Source: Doris montereyensis
Lineage: Eukaryota; Mollusca; Gastropoda; Nudibranchia; Dorididae
Direction of reading: 5' to 3'
Assembly (NCBI GenBank): GCA_037039925.1
Contig: JAXRKP010001148.1
Location: 22,501 to 86,500 of the forward strand
DNA: 64,000 nt
Part shown: positions 47,401 through 61,189 of the stretch, one piece after another
How the letters are laid out: the number at the start of each line of letters is the position of its first letter
Position numbering within the stretch: the stretch's first letter is position 1
Translations under genes and position numbers: made by a program
The notes under the pieces: generated by a model
Told to the model about the DNA's origin: nothing
What the model saw: only the letters and a program-made list of their open reading frames with translations
Database searches by the model: none

Positions 47401-50400
47401 AGTGATAGTGATACTACCAGTGATAGTGATACTAGCAGTGATAATGATACTACCAGTGATAGTGATAACTACCAGTGTTAGTGATACTACCAGTGATAAT
47501 GATACTACCAGTGATAGTGATATTACCAGTGATAGTGATACTACCAGTGATAGTAATGACTACTAGCAGTGATAGTGATACTACCAGTGACCAATGATAC
47601 TACCAGTGATAGTGATACTACCAGTGATAGTGATACTACCAGTGTTAGTGATACTACCAGTGATAGTGATACTAGCAGTGATAGTGATACTACCAGTGAT
47701 AGTGATACTATCAGTGTTAGTGATACTACCAGTGATAGTGATACTATCAGTGTTAGTGATACTACCAGTGATAGTGATACTATCAGTGATAGTGATACTA
47801 GCAGTGATAGTGATACTACCAGTGATAGTGATACTAGCAGTGATAGTGATACTAGCAGTGATAATGATACTAGCAGTGATAATGATACCAGTGATAGTGA
47901 TACTAGCAGTGATAATGATACTAGCAGTGATAATGATACTAGCAGTGATAGTGATACTAGCAGTGATAATGATACTAGCAGTGATAGTGATACTACCAGT
48001 GATAGTGATACTAGCAGTGATAGTGATACTAGCAGTGATAATGATACTAGCAGTGATAGTGATACTACCAGTGATAGTGATACTACCAGTGATAGTGATA
48101 CTACCAGTAATGCTGATACTACCAGTGATAGTGATACTACCAGTGATAGTGACACTACCAGTGATTAGCAGTGACAATGATACTACCAGTGATAGTGATA
48201 CTACCAGTAATAGTGATACTACAAGTGATAGTGATACTACCAGTGATAGTAATAGTGATACTACAAGTGATAGTGATACTACCAGTGATAGTGATACTAG
48301 CATTAATGCTGATACTACCAGTAATAGTGATACTACCAGTGATAGTGATACTACCAGTGATAGTAATAGTGATACTACCAGTGATAGTGATACTACCAGT
48401 GATAGTGATACTAGCAGTAATGCTGATACTACCAGTGATAGTGATATTACCAGTGACAATGATACTACCAGTGATAATATTAGCAGTGACAATGATACTA
48501 CCAGTGATAATGATACTACCAGTGATAATGATACACCAGTGTTAGTGATACTACCAGTGACAATGATACTACCAGTGACAATGATACTACCAGTGATAGT
48601 GATACTACCAGTGATAATGATACTACCAGTGATAATGATTAGCAGTGATAATGATACTACCAGTGATAATGATACTACCAGTGATAATGATACTACCAGT
48701 GATAATGATACTACCAGTGATAATGATACTACCGGTGATAGTGACAGTGACAACGATACTACCAGTGACAATGATACTACCAGTGATAATGATACTACCA
48801 GTGACAATGATACTACCAGTGACAATGACAATGATACTACCAGTGATAATATTAGTGACAATGATACTACCAGTGATAATATTAGCAGTGACAATGATAC
48901 TACCAGTGATAATATTAGCAGTGACAATGATACTACCAGTGATAATATTAGCAGTGATAATGATACTAGCAGTGATAGTGATACTACCAGTGATAATGAT
49001 ACTACCAGTGATAGTGATAACACCAGTGATAATGATACTAGCAGTGATAGTGATACTACCAGTGATAATGATACTACCAGTGATAGTGATAACACCAGTG
49101 ATAATGATACTACCAGTGATAATGATACTACCAGTGATAGTGATACACCAGTGATAATGATACTACCAGTGATAGTGATACTACCAGTGATAGTGATACT
49201 ACCAGTGATAATGATACTACCAGTGATAGTGATAACACCAGTGATAATGATACTACCAGTGATAGTGATACTACCAGTGATAGTGATACTACTATTACTA
49301 CCAGTGATAGTGATACTACCAGTGATAGTAATAGTGTTACTACAAGTGATAGTGATACTACCAGTGATAGTGATACTACCAGTGATAGTGATACTAGCAG
49401 TAATAGTGATACTACCAGTGATAGTGATACTATCAGTGTTAGTGATACTACCAGTGATAGTGATACTAGCAGTGATAGTGATACTACCAGTGATAGTGAT
49501 ACTACCAGTGATGTGATACTACCAGTGATAGTGATACTACCAGTGATAGTGATACTACCAGTGATAGTGATTAGCAGTGACAATGATACTACCAGTGATA
49601 ATGATACTACCAGTGATAATGATAACTACCAGTGTTAATGATACTACCAGTGACAATGATACTACCAGTGATAATGATACTACCAGTGATAATGATACTA
49701 CCAGTGACAATGATACTACCAGTGATACTACTAGCAGTGATAGTGATACTACCAGATAATGATACTAGTGACAATGATACTACCAGTGATAATGATACTA
49801 CCAGTGATAGTGATACTACCAGTGACAACGTTAGTGATACTACCAGTGATAGTGATACTAGTGACGATGATACCAGTGACAATGATACTACCAGTGACAA
49901 TGATACTACCAGTGATAATATTGATATTAAATGATATACCAGTGATAATATTAGCAGTGATAGTGATACTACCAGTGATAATATTAGCAGTGTTAGTGAT
50001 ACTACCAGTGATAGTATTAGCAGTGATAATGATAGCAGTGATAGTGATACTACCAATGATAATGATACTACCAGTGATAGTGATAACACCATTGATAATG
50101 ATACTAGCAGTGATAGTGATACTACCAGTGATAATGATACTACCAGTGATAGTGATACACCAGTGATAATGATACTAGCAGTGATAATGATACTACCAGT
50201 GATAGTGATACTAGCAGTGATAATGATACTACCAGTGATAATGATACTAGCAGTGATAGTGATACTAGCAGTGATAGTGATACAGCAGTGATAATGATAC
50301 TAGCAGTGATAGTGATACTACCAGTGATAGTGATACTAGCAGTGATAGTGATACTAGCAGTGATGATACTACCAGTGATAGTGATACTACCAGTGATAGT

Positions 50401-50600
50401 GATATAGTGATAGATACTACCAGTGATAGTGATACTTCAGTGATAGTGATACTCAGTGAAGTGATACTCCAGTGATTGAGTGATACTACCAGTGATAGTG
50501 ATGATCAGTGTTGGTGATTTGTTGCAGTGATTCCGGTGATTAGTGATCTTGATAGTGATACTTGCAGTGATAGTTCTAGCAGTGATAGTTCAGTGATAGT
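44471..50600. repeat. Large satellite, 18-bp section
   Basis: Same satellite without the third nonamer: AGTGATAGT plus GATACTACC. Subregions use AATGATACT (46330-47150, 48430-49250) and GATACTAGC variants. A Ser-Asp-Ser-Asp-Thr-Thr frame of up to 640 residues runs at 47594-49516. It lacks signal peptide, other domain or stable frame, so I do not call a gene. Decay begins at about 50400. Confidence 0.97.
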
Positions 50601-51000
50601 GGGGAGGTCGATGAAAACGTGATGTGTCCAGTGATAGTGAGAGCCATGCTACCAGTGATAGTGCCAACATAAATAGACGTCACTAAGTGTTGTACCACTA
50701 GCACTATATTTGAGCCCAGTGATAGTGATACTACCAGTGGTGTTCCAGTGATAGTGATACTCCAGTGATAGTTTTTACCAGTGATGCCTCACACTACCAG
50801 TGATAGTGATACTATAGTGAGGTATTTACTCATGTTAGTGATACTCCTTAGTGATAAAAATGTACATGTTGATATTACTAGGTGATAGTGATACTATCAG
50901 TTTAGTGATTTATTTATTCAGTGATATGATACTAGCAGTGCTGGATTGCCATAATGATACTAGCAGTAGTTAATGATACCCAGTGATTTGATTTAGCTGA
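50601..51000. repeat. Decayed edge of the nonamer satellite
   Basis: Isolated CAGTGATAGTGATACT words are embedded in unique sequence and become rarer to the right. Confidence 0.7.
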
Positions 51001-51720
51001 TAATGATAAAGGTTGATCTCACGCCCCTGGTTGATAACTGATAGTGCCTTGGGTGTTTCATGCTAACATTAACGATACACTAACACTCAGAGACAGTAAC
51101 AACACTCTTGACTCTGATGAGACTTTGACCCTTGTCTGCCTAGTAGTATAATTGGACATACCATATACTCATTCACAATGCCATGATAACATATATTTTA
51201 AAACATTATCATGATTTCTGCCATGATTAGACATGCAGGATTAATCATTGTCGTAGATTTCTTTTCCCAAAGGAACAAATACAAGACAAACAAAAAGGAA
51301 TAGACAAATCTTAGGTTGGGCATCACACAGAATCGAACCAGAGACCAGGGTTCCAGTTTGGAACTCACATTCACTAGCCATGAAGAAAAGACAGTGAGTG
51401 GTTTGCTCCAAATCCTTACAATAAATGTACATGTTCTTGCACCCCAAGACAAGAAACATCTTTATTTTTTTATTTTATTTATTCATTACTTTTATGGTGG
51501 TGGAGGGTATCCCTGAATATTTGATTTATCCATTTCCAATGAAGACTCACGCCCCTGGTTGATAACTTTGCCAAGTGTTTCACTAACATTAACGCCTAAC
51601 ACTAACACTCAGAGACAGCATCTCCACTGAAGATTCACTGTGAGCACTTTGAAGATTCACTAGAGCATATAATTGGATTCACATAGCATCTCCAATGCCT
51701 CACATGTAACATATATTTCC
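51001..51720. repeat. Two copies of a ~200-bp segment around a SINE
   Basis: 51001-51200 and 51546-51720 share CACGCCCCTGGTTGATAACT, TAACACTCAGAGACAG, a TATAATTGGA word and AACATATATTT. In the second copy these words alternate with pieces of the following 26-bp satellite. Confidence 0.7.
51255..51465 (-). mobile_element. tRNA-derived SINE family C, minus copy
   Basis: On the minus strand the head carries ATGGCTAGTGAATGTGAGTT and a B box TGGTTCGATTCTG, followed by the body TTTGTCTATTCCTTTTTGTT, TGTCTTGTATTTGTTCCTTT. Confidence 0.75.
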
Positions 51721-54700
51721 AAAAGATGTATGAGCCCCTCCAATGAAGACTCACTGTGAGCACCTCCAATGAAGACTCACTGTGGGCACCTCCAATGAAA
51801 ATTCACTGTGAGCACTCCAATGAAGACTCACTGTGAGCACCTCCAGAAAGACTCACCAGACAAGACTCTTGGGAAGACACCTCCAATGAAGACTCATTGT
51901 GAGCCCTCCATGAAGACTCATTGTGAGCACCTCCAATGAAGACTCATTGTGAGCACCTCCAATGAATGTACATGTGGTACAATATCAGTAGAAAGATCTG
52001 ATCCTTTGCCCACCTGGTGAGGGCCTCACTTTGAGCATCTCCAATGAAGACTCATTGTGAGCACCTCCAAGGAAGACTCAGTGTGAGCACAGTGATAGTG
52101 ATACTCCAATGATGAATCACTGTAAGCACCTCCAGTGAGTGAGATTCACTGTGAGCACCTCCAATGAAGATTCACTGTGAGCACCTCCAATGAAGACTCA
52201 CTGATAATGAAGACTCAATGTGAGCACCTCAAATGAAGACTACCTGTGAGTACACTCCAATGAAGACTCATGTGATGATACTACCAATGAAACTACACTG
52301 TGAGCACCTCAATGAAGACTCACTGTGAGCACCTCCAATGAAGACTCAGTGATAGTACCTGATCAAGTGAAGACTCAATGTGAGCACCTCCAATGAAGAC
52401 TCATTGATAGTGATACTCAATGACTCATTGTGAGCACCTCCAATGAAACTCATTGTGAGCACCTCCAATGAAGACTCACTGTGAACACTTCCAAGAAGAC
52501 TCATTGTGAGCACCTCCAATGAAGACTCAAACTGAGCAGTGATCCAATGGAGCATTGATGAGCACCTCCAATGAAGACTCACTGTGAGCACCTCCAATGA
52601 AGACTCATTGTGAGCACCTCCAATGAAGACTCACTGTGAGCACCTCCAATGAAGACTCACTGTGAGCACCTCCAATGAAGACTCATTGTGAGCACTTCCA
52701 ATGAAGACTCAGTGATGTGAGCACCTCCAATGAAGACTCAGCAGTGAGCACCTTCAATGAAGACTCAATGTGAGCACCTCAAATGAAGACTGATGAGTGA
52801 GCACCTGAAGACCAATGAAGACTCAATGTGAGCAGAGTGATTCAATGAAGACTCAATGTGAGCACCTCCAAGGAAAACTCAAGACTGATTATGTGTGAAC
52901 ACTTCCAGTGAAAGACTCACTGTGAGCACCTGCAATGAAGACTCAATGTGAGCACCTCCAAGAAAGATTCACTGTGAGCACTTCCAAGAAAGAGTTCACT
53001 GTGAGCACCTTGAGCCCCCAATGAAAACTACAAAATGTGAGCACCTCCAAGAAGACTCACTGTGAGCACTTTAATTTCTTAAATGAAGTTATCTCATGCC
53101 CCTTGTTGAGCACCTCCAATGAAGACTCACTCAGAGAGCACCTCTCTGAGGAAGACTCTGCCTGTGAGCACCTCACAATGAAGACTCATTTTGATCACTT
53201 CCAATGAAGACTCACTGAAGCCCCAAAGGAACAACTACAAGACAAACAAAAAAGGAAGACTCATTGTGAGCACCTCAGAATGAAGACTCAATGTGAGCAC
53301 CTCCAATGAAGACTGACAATGTGAGCACCTACAGCAATGAAGACTCAATGTGAGCACCTCCAATGAAGACTCATATTTGATCCATCTCCAATGAAGACTC
53401 AATGTGAGCACCTCCAAGTGAAGACTCAGTGTGAGCACCTCCAATGAAGACTCACTGTGAGCATCTCCAATGAAGACTCACTGTGAGCACCTCCAATGAA
53501 GACTCACTGTGAGCACCTCCAATGAAGACTCACTGTGAGCACCTCCAATGAAGACTCACTGTGAGCACCTCCAATGAAGACTCACTGTGAGCACCTCCAA
53601 TGAAGACTCACTGTGAGCACCTCCAATGAAGACTCACTGTGAGCACCTCCAATGAACAATTCACTGTGAGCACCTCCAATGAAGACTCACTGTGAGCACC
53701 TCCAATGAAGACTCACTGTGAGCACCTCCAATGAAGACATTGTGAGCACCTCCAATGAAGAAAACATTGTGAGCACCTCCAATGAAGACTCACTGTGAGC
53801 ACCTCCAATGAAGACTCATTGTGAGCACCTCAATGAAGACCTCATTGTGAGCACCTCCAATGAAATCATGTGAGCACCTCCAATGAAGACTCATTGTGAG
53901 CACCTCCAATGAAGACTCATTGTGAGCACCTCCAATGAAGACTCATTGTGAGCACCTCCAATGAAGACTCATTGTGAGCACCTCCAATGAAGACTCACTG
54001 CGAGCACTCCATGAAGACTCACTGTGAGCACCTCAAATGAAGTTGTGAGCACCTCCAAAAGACTCACTTTAGCACCTCCAATGAAGACTCACTGTGAATA
54101 GGTTACAAATCAAGTACCTTACTGTAGACTCAGAGCACTCTCCAGGTGATTTTTGAAGACTCACGTGGTAATCCAAGAAAGGTGAGCAAATTTTGAGCAC
54201 CTCCAAGAAAGATTCAGTATACACATTGAAGAATTGTGCAGCACCCCCAAAGATCACAGATCACCTTTGAAGACTGGATGTGAGTGTAAGGGGAAAATCA
54301 AAACAAGAAACTCATAGAGAAACTCCGACAGGTTGAATGTGAGCTTATCTGTGGTAAGTTGAAGACTTACTGTGAGCACCACCTCTTATGAAGTTTCATT
54401 TAGCACCACAATCCCAAATAAAAAAATCCTACCGAAAATCCCCAGGAAGTTTCACAGATCACCTTTGAAAATTGGATGTGGCACCTAAAATTAAAATCAA
54501 AACAGCCAATGAAGACTCACTGTGAACACTTCCAAGAAAGAATGTGAGCAGTGCAATGAAAACTGTGGTCCGTTGAAATTTCACTGTGCACCATATGCTT
54601 ATTGTCACCTCCAATGAAGACTGACATCCACCTACCAATGAACTCAGGGGGTAGGATTTTCATTTTTCCCTGAAGAAACCCTGCACCTCCAGGAAGACTC

Positions 54701-55085
54701 ACTGTGAGCAACTGTTGAAGACTCAATGTGAGGCTTGAAGACTGACTGTGAGCTCCTACAATGAAGTTGAGCACTTCAATGAAGACTGACACTGTGAGCA
54801 CCTCCTGGAAGACTGATTTTTCCAGTGAAAATTCAATGTGAGCAATGACAATGAAGACTCAATGTGAGCACCTCGGAGGAAGACTCACTGTGAGCACTTT
54901 CAATGGAGACTGAGGTGAGCACCTCCAATGAAGACTGACTGTGAGCACCTCCAATGAAGAGTGAGCACCTTCAATGAAGAACTGTGAGCACCTCCAATGA
55001 AGACTCAGTGAGCACCTGTGAAAGAACTGTGAGCACCTCCAATGAAGTTTAGTGACCCAATGAAGACTCACTTTGAGCACCCCCA
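51620..55085. repeat. 26-bp satellite array
   Basis: Unit of 26 bp: GAAGACTCAC, TGTGAGCACC, TCCAAT. It is highly regular at 53440-54000 and scrambled at both ends (51620-52560, 54060-55085). Pieces of the previous satellite (AGTGATAGTGATACT at 52081 and 52406) and of SINE family C (AAGGAACAACTACAAGACAA at 53225) lie inside units. Confidence 0.95.
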
Positions 55086-55375
55086 GTCAATAAAACTACT
55101 TTGTCGATAGCAAGATCAAAAAGATAACCAACTGGAATCAACAGATGATTTTCATCTAAATGACTAATTAAATATTAAATTTTGGATGTTACTGTAGATA
55201 TATACAAATTTTCAATTGTGCATTTCTATGTAAAAATTATATTCCCCTTTTCAGAGAAACTGTCAGTGTGTAGGGAAAAAAAATAGATTCACATCTCAAG
55301 ATGACGACAGGTTGAATGACAAAGTAAGTTATAGACAGTGTTATCAAGTGAAGGAATACAGGAATGTTTAAAAAG
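55086..55375. other. Spacer, no gene seen
   Basis: AT-rich unique sequence between two satellites. Confidence 0.5.
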
Positions 55376-57085
55376 GGTAGATCTAGTCAGACGTCATCTA
55401 CAGTAAATCCCCAGAGATGACAGAATTTGTTGTAGATCTAGTCAGACGTCATTAAACAGTAAATGAGTGACAAAAATGAAGCTAGATCTAGTCAGACATC
55501 ATCATACCATATACTGTAAATGAGTTTGACAAAAACTCAGGTGATCTAGACAGACGTCATCAAACAGTGAATGAGTGACAAAAATGAGTAGATCTTGTCA
55601 GACGTCATCATACAGTAAATGAGTGACAAATGGGACTAGATCTAGTCAGACATCATCATACTCATTTTGTGTGACAAAAAATGAGTGAACACTTTTGGTT
55701 GAGACTGAGTGGCTGAAACCTTGAGTAGATCTAGTCAGACTTCCCCACCATATGTAGTAACGTGATGAAATGAGTGACAAAAGATGAGTAGATCTGAAAG
55801 CAGACGTGGATCATACAGTAAAGTGAGTGACAAAAATGAGCTAGATCTTGTCCCCCCCCATCAATAAAAATGAGTGATAAAAATGATAAGATGTCGAATC
55901 AGATATCATCATACTCATACAGTAAATGACTAATTGTAAAAATACTGTAGATCTAGACAAACTCGTCATCAGACAGTGAATGAGTGACAAAAATGAGTAG
56001 ATCTAGAAAAACGTCATCATACAGTGAATGAGTGACAAAAATGAGTAAATGTATTCAAGATGACATCATACAGTAAATGAGTGACAAAAATGAGTAGATC
56101 TAGTCAGACATCATCACTCATACAGTAAATGAGTGACAAAAATGAGTAGATCTAGACAGACGTCATCATCATACAGTAAAATGAGTGACAAAAATGAGCA
56201 GATCTAGTCAGACATCATCATATCATACAGTAAATGAGTGACAAAAATGAGTAGATCTAGACAGACGTCATCATACAGTGAATGAGTGACAAAAATGAGT
56301 AGATGTAGTCAGACGTCATCATACAGTAAATGAGTGACAAATATGAGTAGATCTAGTCAGACATCATCATACTCATACTGTAAATGAGTGACAAAAATGA
56401 GTAGATCTAGTCAGACATCATCATACTCATACTGTAAATGAGTGACAAAAATGAGTAGATCTAGGCAGACGTCATCATACAGTAAATGAGTGACAAAAAT
56501 GAGTAGATCTTGTCAGACGTCATCATACAGTAAATGAGTGACAAAAATGAGTAGATGTCGTCAGATATCATCATACTCATACAGTAAATGAGTGACAAAA
56601 ATGAGTAGATCTAGACAGACGTCATCATACAGTGAATGAGTGACAAAAATGAGTAGATCTAGAAAGACGTCATCATACAGTGAATGAGTGACAAAAATGA
56701 GTAAATGTATTCAGACGTCATCATACAGTAAATGAGTCACAAAAATGAGTAGATCTAGTCAGACATCATCATACTCATACTGTAAATGAGTGACAAAAAT
56801 GAGTAGATCTAGACAGACATCATCATACAGTGAATGAGTGACAAAAATGAGCAGATCTAGACATACGTCATCATACAGTGAATGAGCGACAAAAATGAGT
56901 AGATCTAGACATACGTCATCATACAGTGAATGAGTGACAAACATGAGTAGATGTAGTCAGATGTCATCATACAGTGAATGAGTGACAAAAATGAGTAGAT
57001 CTAATCAGACGTCATCATACAATACAGTAAATGAGTCACAAAAATGAGTAGATCTAGTCAGACGTCACCATACAGTAAATGCGTC
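55376..57085. repeat. 48-bp satellite array
   Basis: Unit of 48 bp: GTAGATCTAG, TCAGACGTCA, TCATACAGTA, AATGAGTGAC, AAAAATGA. A 54-bp variant has CATCATACTCATACTG. The left third, to about 55950, is disordered and includes a family A-like CCCCACCATATGTAGTAACG at 55743. The 61-residue minus frame is 16 residues repeated, one per unit. Confidence 0.95.
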
Positions 57086-58104
57086 TAGAGCTGTCGCAAG
57101 ATGGGAGTGTATTTAACTACCTGTGCTGCTCTAGCTCATTTCCTCAAGACAAGGGACATAACTCTTCAAAACAAAACAAAAACTCTTTAAAAAAACACAA
57201 TTAAAAAAAAATCATTACACACAAATAATGTACATTACAAATATTTTTAAAATGCCAATTGTATAGACAGATAATTGAACTTTAATTTGTTCAGATACTC
57301 ATAGAAATATGCAATCAAATCAAGCATTGAAAAAAAAAAAAATGAAAAAAAAAGAAAAAAAAGAAAAAAAGGAAATTACTCTACAACTATCCGTTGTGGG
57401 TGATACAAGGGTGTGTGCATCGTGGGCGCTAGTGGGCGATGCGAGGGCAAGAGGGTTAAGATTCTAGAGATCACCAACAGCAAAAAACAACATATATAAA
57501 GATTTACATTACATATAATAATCTCTTGAAATTCTTGAGACTGAGATCAACAAAACGAACAATACAAATAGTAAATGCAAACAGTGCATAATTTCTCTGC
57601 CTGAGACAATTTTGTTTTTTGAGTTACATGTCTTGTATTGACGTCTACCACAACATCGTGTCAGAAGACGATAACGAGCAACAGGAGAGAGGATATCAAG
57701 GAATGGCTGACAGAGGAAAATATTCTTTTCAAACAAATCATCATAAACCAAAACTTCTTTCTCTTGTAAGAAAAAACAAGATACCAAAAAATGTTTGACA
57801 TCGACAAGACTATTTATCAATTCGGATACACCTGCCTTTGACTGCCTCCGTATCATTCGCATCTTTGTTGTTATTGTTGTTTTTACCATCGTCATTATTA
57901 TCACCCTTAGTTCGCTTTGTTATGTGCATTGTGAAGTGTAAAATGATTTATGTGAACCTAACATGAATTGCCTAAAAAGGACAATAAAGATTTATTATTA
58001 ATTAATAGGAGGCCTATTCAAGTTAATGACATTTCAACCTGCATGCATTCAACTTTGACTTTTGTTTTAAATTTAAAGATAATATGATATTGACTATCAT
58101 ATAA
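57086..58104. other. Spacer; one unexplained minus-strand frame
   Basis: The minus frame 57904-57509 (131 residues) includes CFFLQEKEVLVYDDLFEKNI and SPVARYRLLTRCCGRRQ and is not low-complexity in its middle. I recognise no domain and no splice border. It may be part of an old element or chance. AATAAAGATTTATTATT at about 57983 resembles a polyadenylation site for plus-strand transcripts. Confidence 0.3.
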
Positions 58105-58240
58105 CAACACTAGTTTCATTGAAATTTACCATGTCCACCATATGAGGTTATTTCAAAGTAACTTAAAAGGAGCGGAAAGATGGAAAATTCAGAATTAGAG
58201 GGAGATGAAAGAAGTAGAACCTACCAGCAGTACGATAGAA
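58105..58240 (-). mobile_element. Dispersed repeat family A copy
   Basis: TTCATTGAAATTTACCATGT, CCACCATATGAGGTTATTTC and AAGTAGAACCTACCAGCAGT define a complete copy about 230 bp left of the family A-derived satellite. Confidence 0.75.
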
Positions 58241-58464
58241 AACAAATCAACAAGGTAAAAACTAAAACCAAAGCAAATACATGACGTGTACATCATATAC
58301 TCATAGTACATGATACACACCAGCTGGATACGCAAGTGGCTTTGTTTCAGCCAAAGCCCTCTTCCTTTGGTCTTTGTTTGAACGGTTTCTCATAACATTA
58401 ATAACAACATTTTATTTTCACACAGCATCATGTGAAATCTGTAGGCTACAGCAAAAATGCGTTT

Positions 58465-59645
58465 TACTTCATTGTAATTTACCCTATCCACCACATGCAG
58501 TGCTCACACGCACAGTTTGAATTTACCCTATCCACCACATGCAGTGCTCACACGCACAGTTTGAATTTACCCTATCCACCACATGCAGTGCTCAAATTCA
58601 CAAGGGGGGAATTTACCCCATCCACTATATGCAGTGCTCACACTCGCAGGTTGAATTTATCCTATCCACCACATGCAGTGCTCACACTCGCAGGTTGAAT
58701 TTATCCTATCCACCACATGTAGTGCTCACACTCACAGGTTGAATTTACCCATCCACCACATGTAGTGCTCAAATTCACAGAGTGAATTTATCCCATCCAC
58801 TACATGCAGTGCTCACACTCACATGTTGAATTTAACCTATCCACCACATGCAGTGCTCACACTCGCAGGTTGAATTTATCCTATCCACCACATGTAGTGC
58901 TCACACTCACAGGTTAAATTTACCCCATCCACCACATGTAGTGCTCACACTCACAGGTTGAATTTACCCCATCGACCCCATGTAGTGCTCACATTCACAG
59001 GGTTAATTTACCCTATCCACCACATGTAGTACTCACACTCAAAGCGTGAATTTACCCTATCCACCACATGTAGTCTTCACACTTTGTGTGAATTTACCCT
59101 ATACACCACATGCAGTGCTCACACTCACAGGTTGAATTTGCCCTATCCACCACACGCAGTGCTCACTAACAGGGTGAATTTAACCTATCGACCACATGTA
59201 GTGCACACACTCTCTGCGTAAATGTACTCTATGCATCACATGTAGTGCTACCACTCACAGGTTGAATTTACCCCATCCACCACATGTAGTGCTCACATTC
59301 ACAGGTTGAATTCACCCTATCCACCACATGTAGTGCTCACACTCACAGGTTGAATTTACCCCATCCACCACATGTAGTGCTCACATTCACAGGTTGAATT
59401 TACCCTATCCACCACATGTAGTGTTCACACTCTCTTGGTGAAGTTACCGTATCCACCACATGCAGTGCTCACACTTACAGGCTGAATTTACCCTATCCAC
59501 CACATGTAATACTCAAACTCTCTGGGTGAATTTACCCTATGCACCATATGTAGTGTTCACACTCACAGGGTGAATTTACTAATTTAGTGGAAATAGCAAG
59601 ATTAAGGACAAAGGAAAAGAGAAATAGAACCTCACAAAAGAAATG
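58465..59645 (-). repeat. 44-bp satellite grown inside a family A element
   Basis: About 25 units of 44 bp: GAATTTACCC, TATCCACCAC, ATGCAGTGCT, CACACTCACA, GGTT. The array starts with the family A left end (TTCATTGTAATTTACCCTAT at 58469). After the last unit it continues into the rest of family A (GTGGAAATAGCAAGATTAAG, GAAATAGAACCTCACA, to 59636). Unit spacing is exact at 58501-58545. Confidence 0.92.
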
Positions 59646-60482
<837 letters not shown>

Positions 60483-60814
60483 GAGTGTTTGCTTCATTGC
60501 AACAGCCTGTCATCTCATGTTTTGATCCCCCTCCCCCGGCAGAAACAGAGAGGCATATACAACCATTGCAGTATTGCAGCAACAAGAGCAATAAGAACTC
60601 TTTTTTCAAGCTTCAAACTTTGCCTTCTTGATGGGCTGGGTATGTGACGTTTGACCTTGCCCTTTGTTGAGCCAGTTCATCATCAGATTACTACTGCCTG
60701 TCATCTTTGGCTTGTTTACAACGCTGAGGACGAGTTGAGTTGAGATGTGATGTGGTGTGGGTTGATCGTTTAATCAACAGTCAACAACATAATAATTAAT
60801 AACAATTTACTTGA

Positions 60815-61060
60815 TAGGACAGACATTGGAGGCAGAGCATCTTGACTACCCCCCAGGAGGCCCGAGTTCGATCACTTCCCAGTGCAGGCAAATCTTTCTG
60901 GCCCCTCCTGTCCACCCAGCAGAGAAATTTGCGTGGCTTATTCTATTCAGATTTGACAAGAAGTAAAATTGCTCAATGGCAAACAACCATATTATGCCGC
61001 ATGCCTAGAAGAATCAGGACTCCTGATTACCCCATGTTCAACATATGGCTAATCTAACAA
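60815..61060 (+). mobile_element. Possible tRNA-derived SINE, different family
   Basis: GGAGGCAGAGCATCTTGACT and a B box-like CCGAGTTCGATCAC (60862-60875), followed by a unique body AGAAATTTGCGTGGCTTATT, CTATTCAGATTTGACAAGAA. The A box is weak and no second copy lies in the window, so confidence is limited. Confidence 0.45.
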
Positions 61061-61189
61061 CACCATATATATACCAAATTTTACAGAAGTAAAAAAACAT
61101 AAGAGTTATAAGACCTAACATATTTCCCACCGTGACGTAAGGTCGGGAAGCAAAGACTATAAATAAAGGGGACAACAGTGTTTGAGGTG

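Noticed and set aside
47594..49516. 640-residue Ser-Asp-Thr and Val-Ile-Leu frame
   Set aside because: It is the translation of the 18-bp satellite. All frames are open because of the period, and there is no leader, domain or splice context.
55376..57085. CRE-like TGACGTCA sites in the 48-bp satellite
   Set aside because: The unit reads AGACGTCATC. It resembles half-sites only and repeats because the array repeats, so there is no evidence of regulation.
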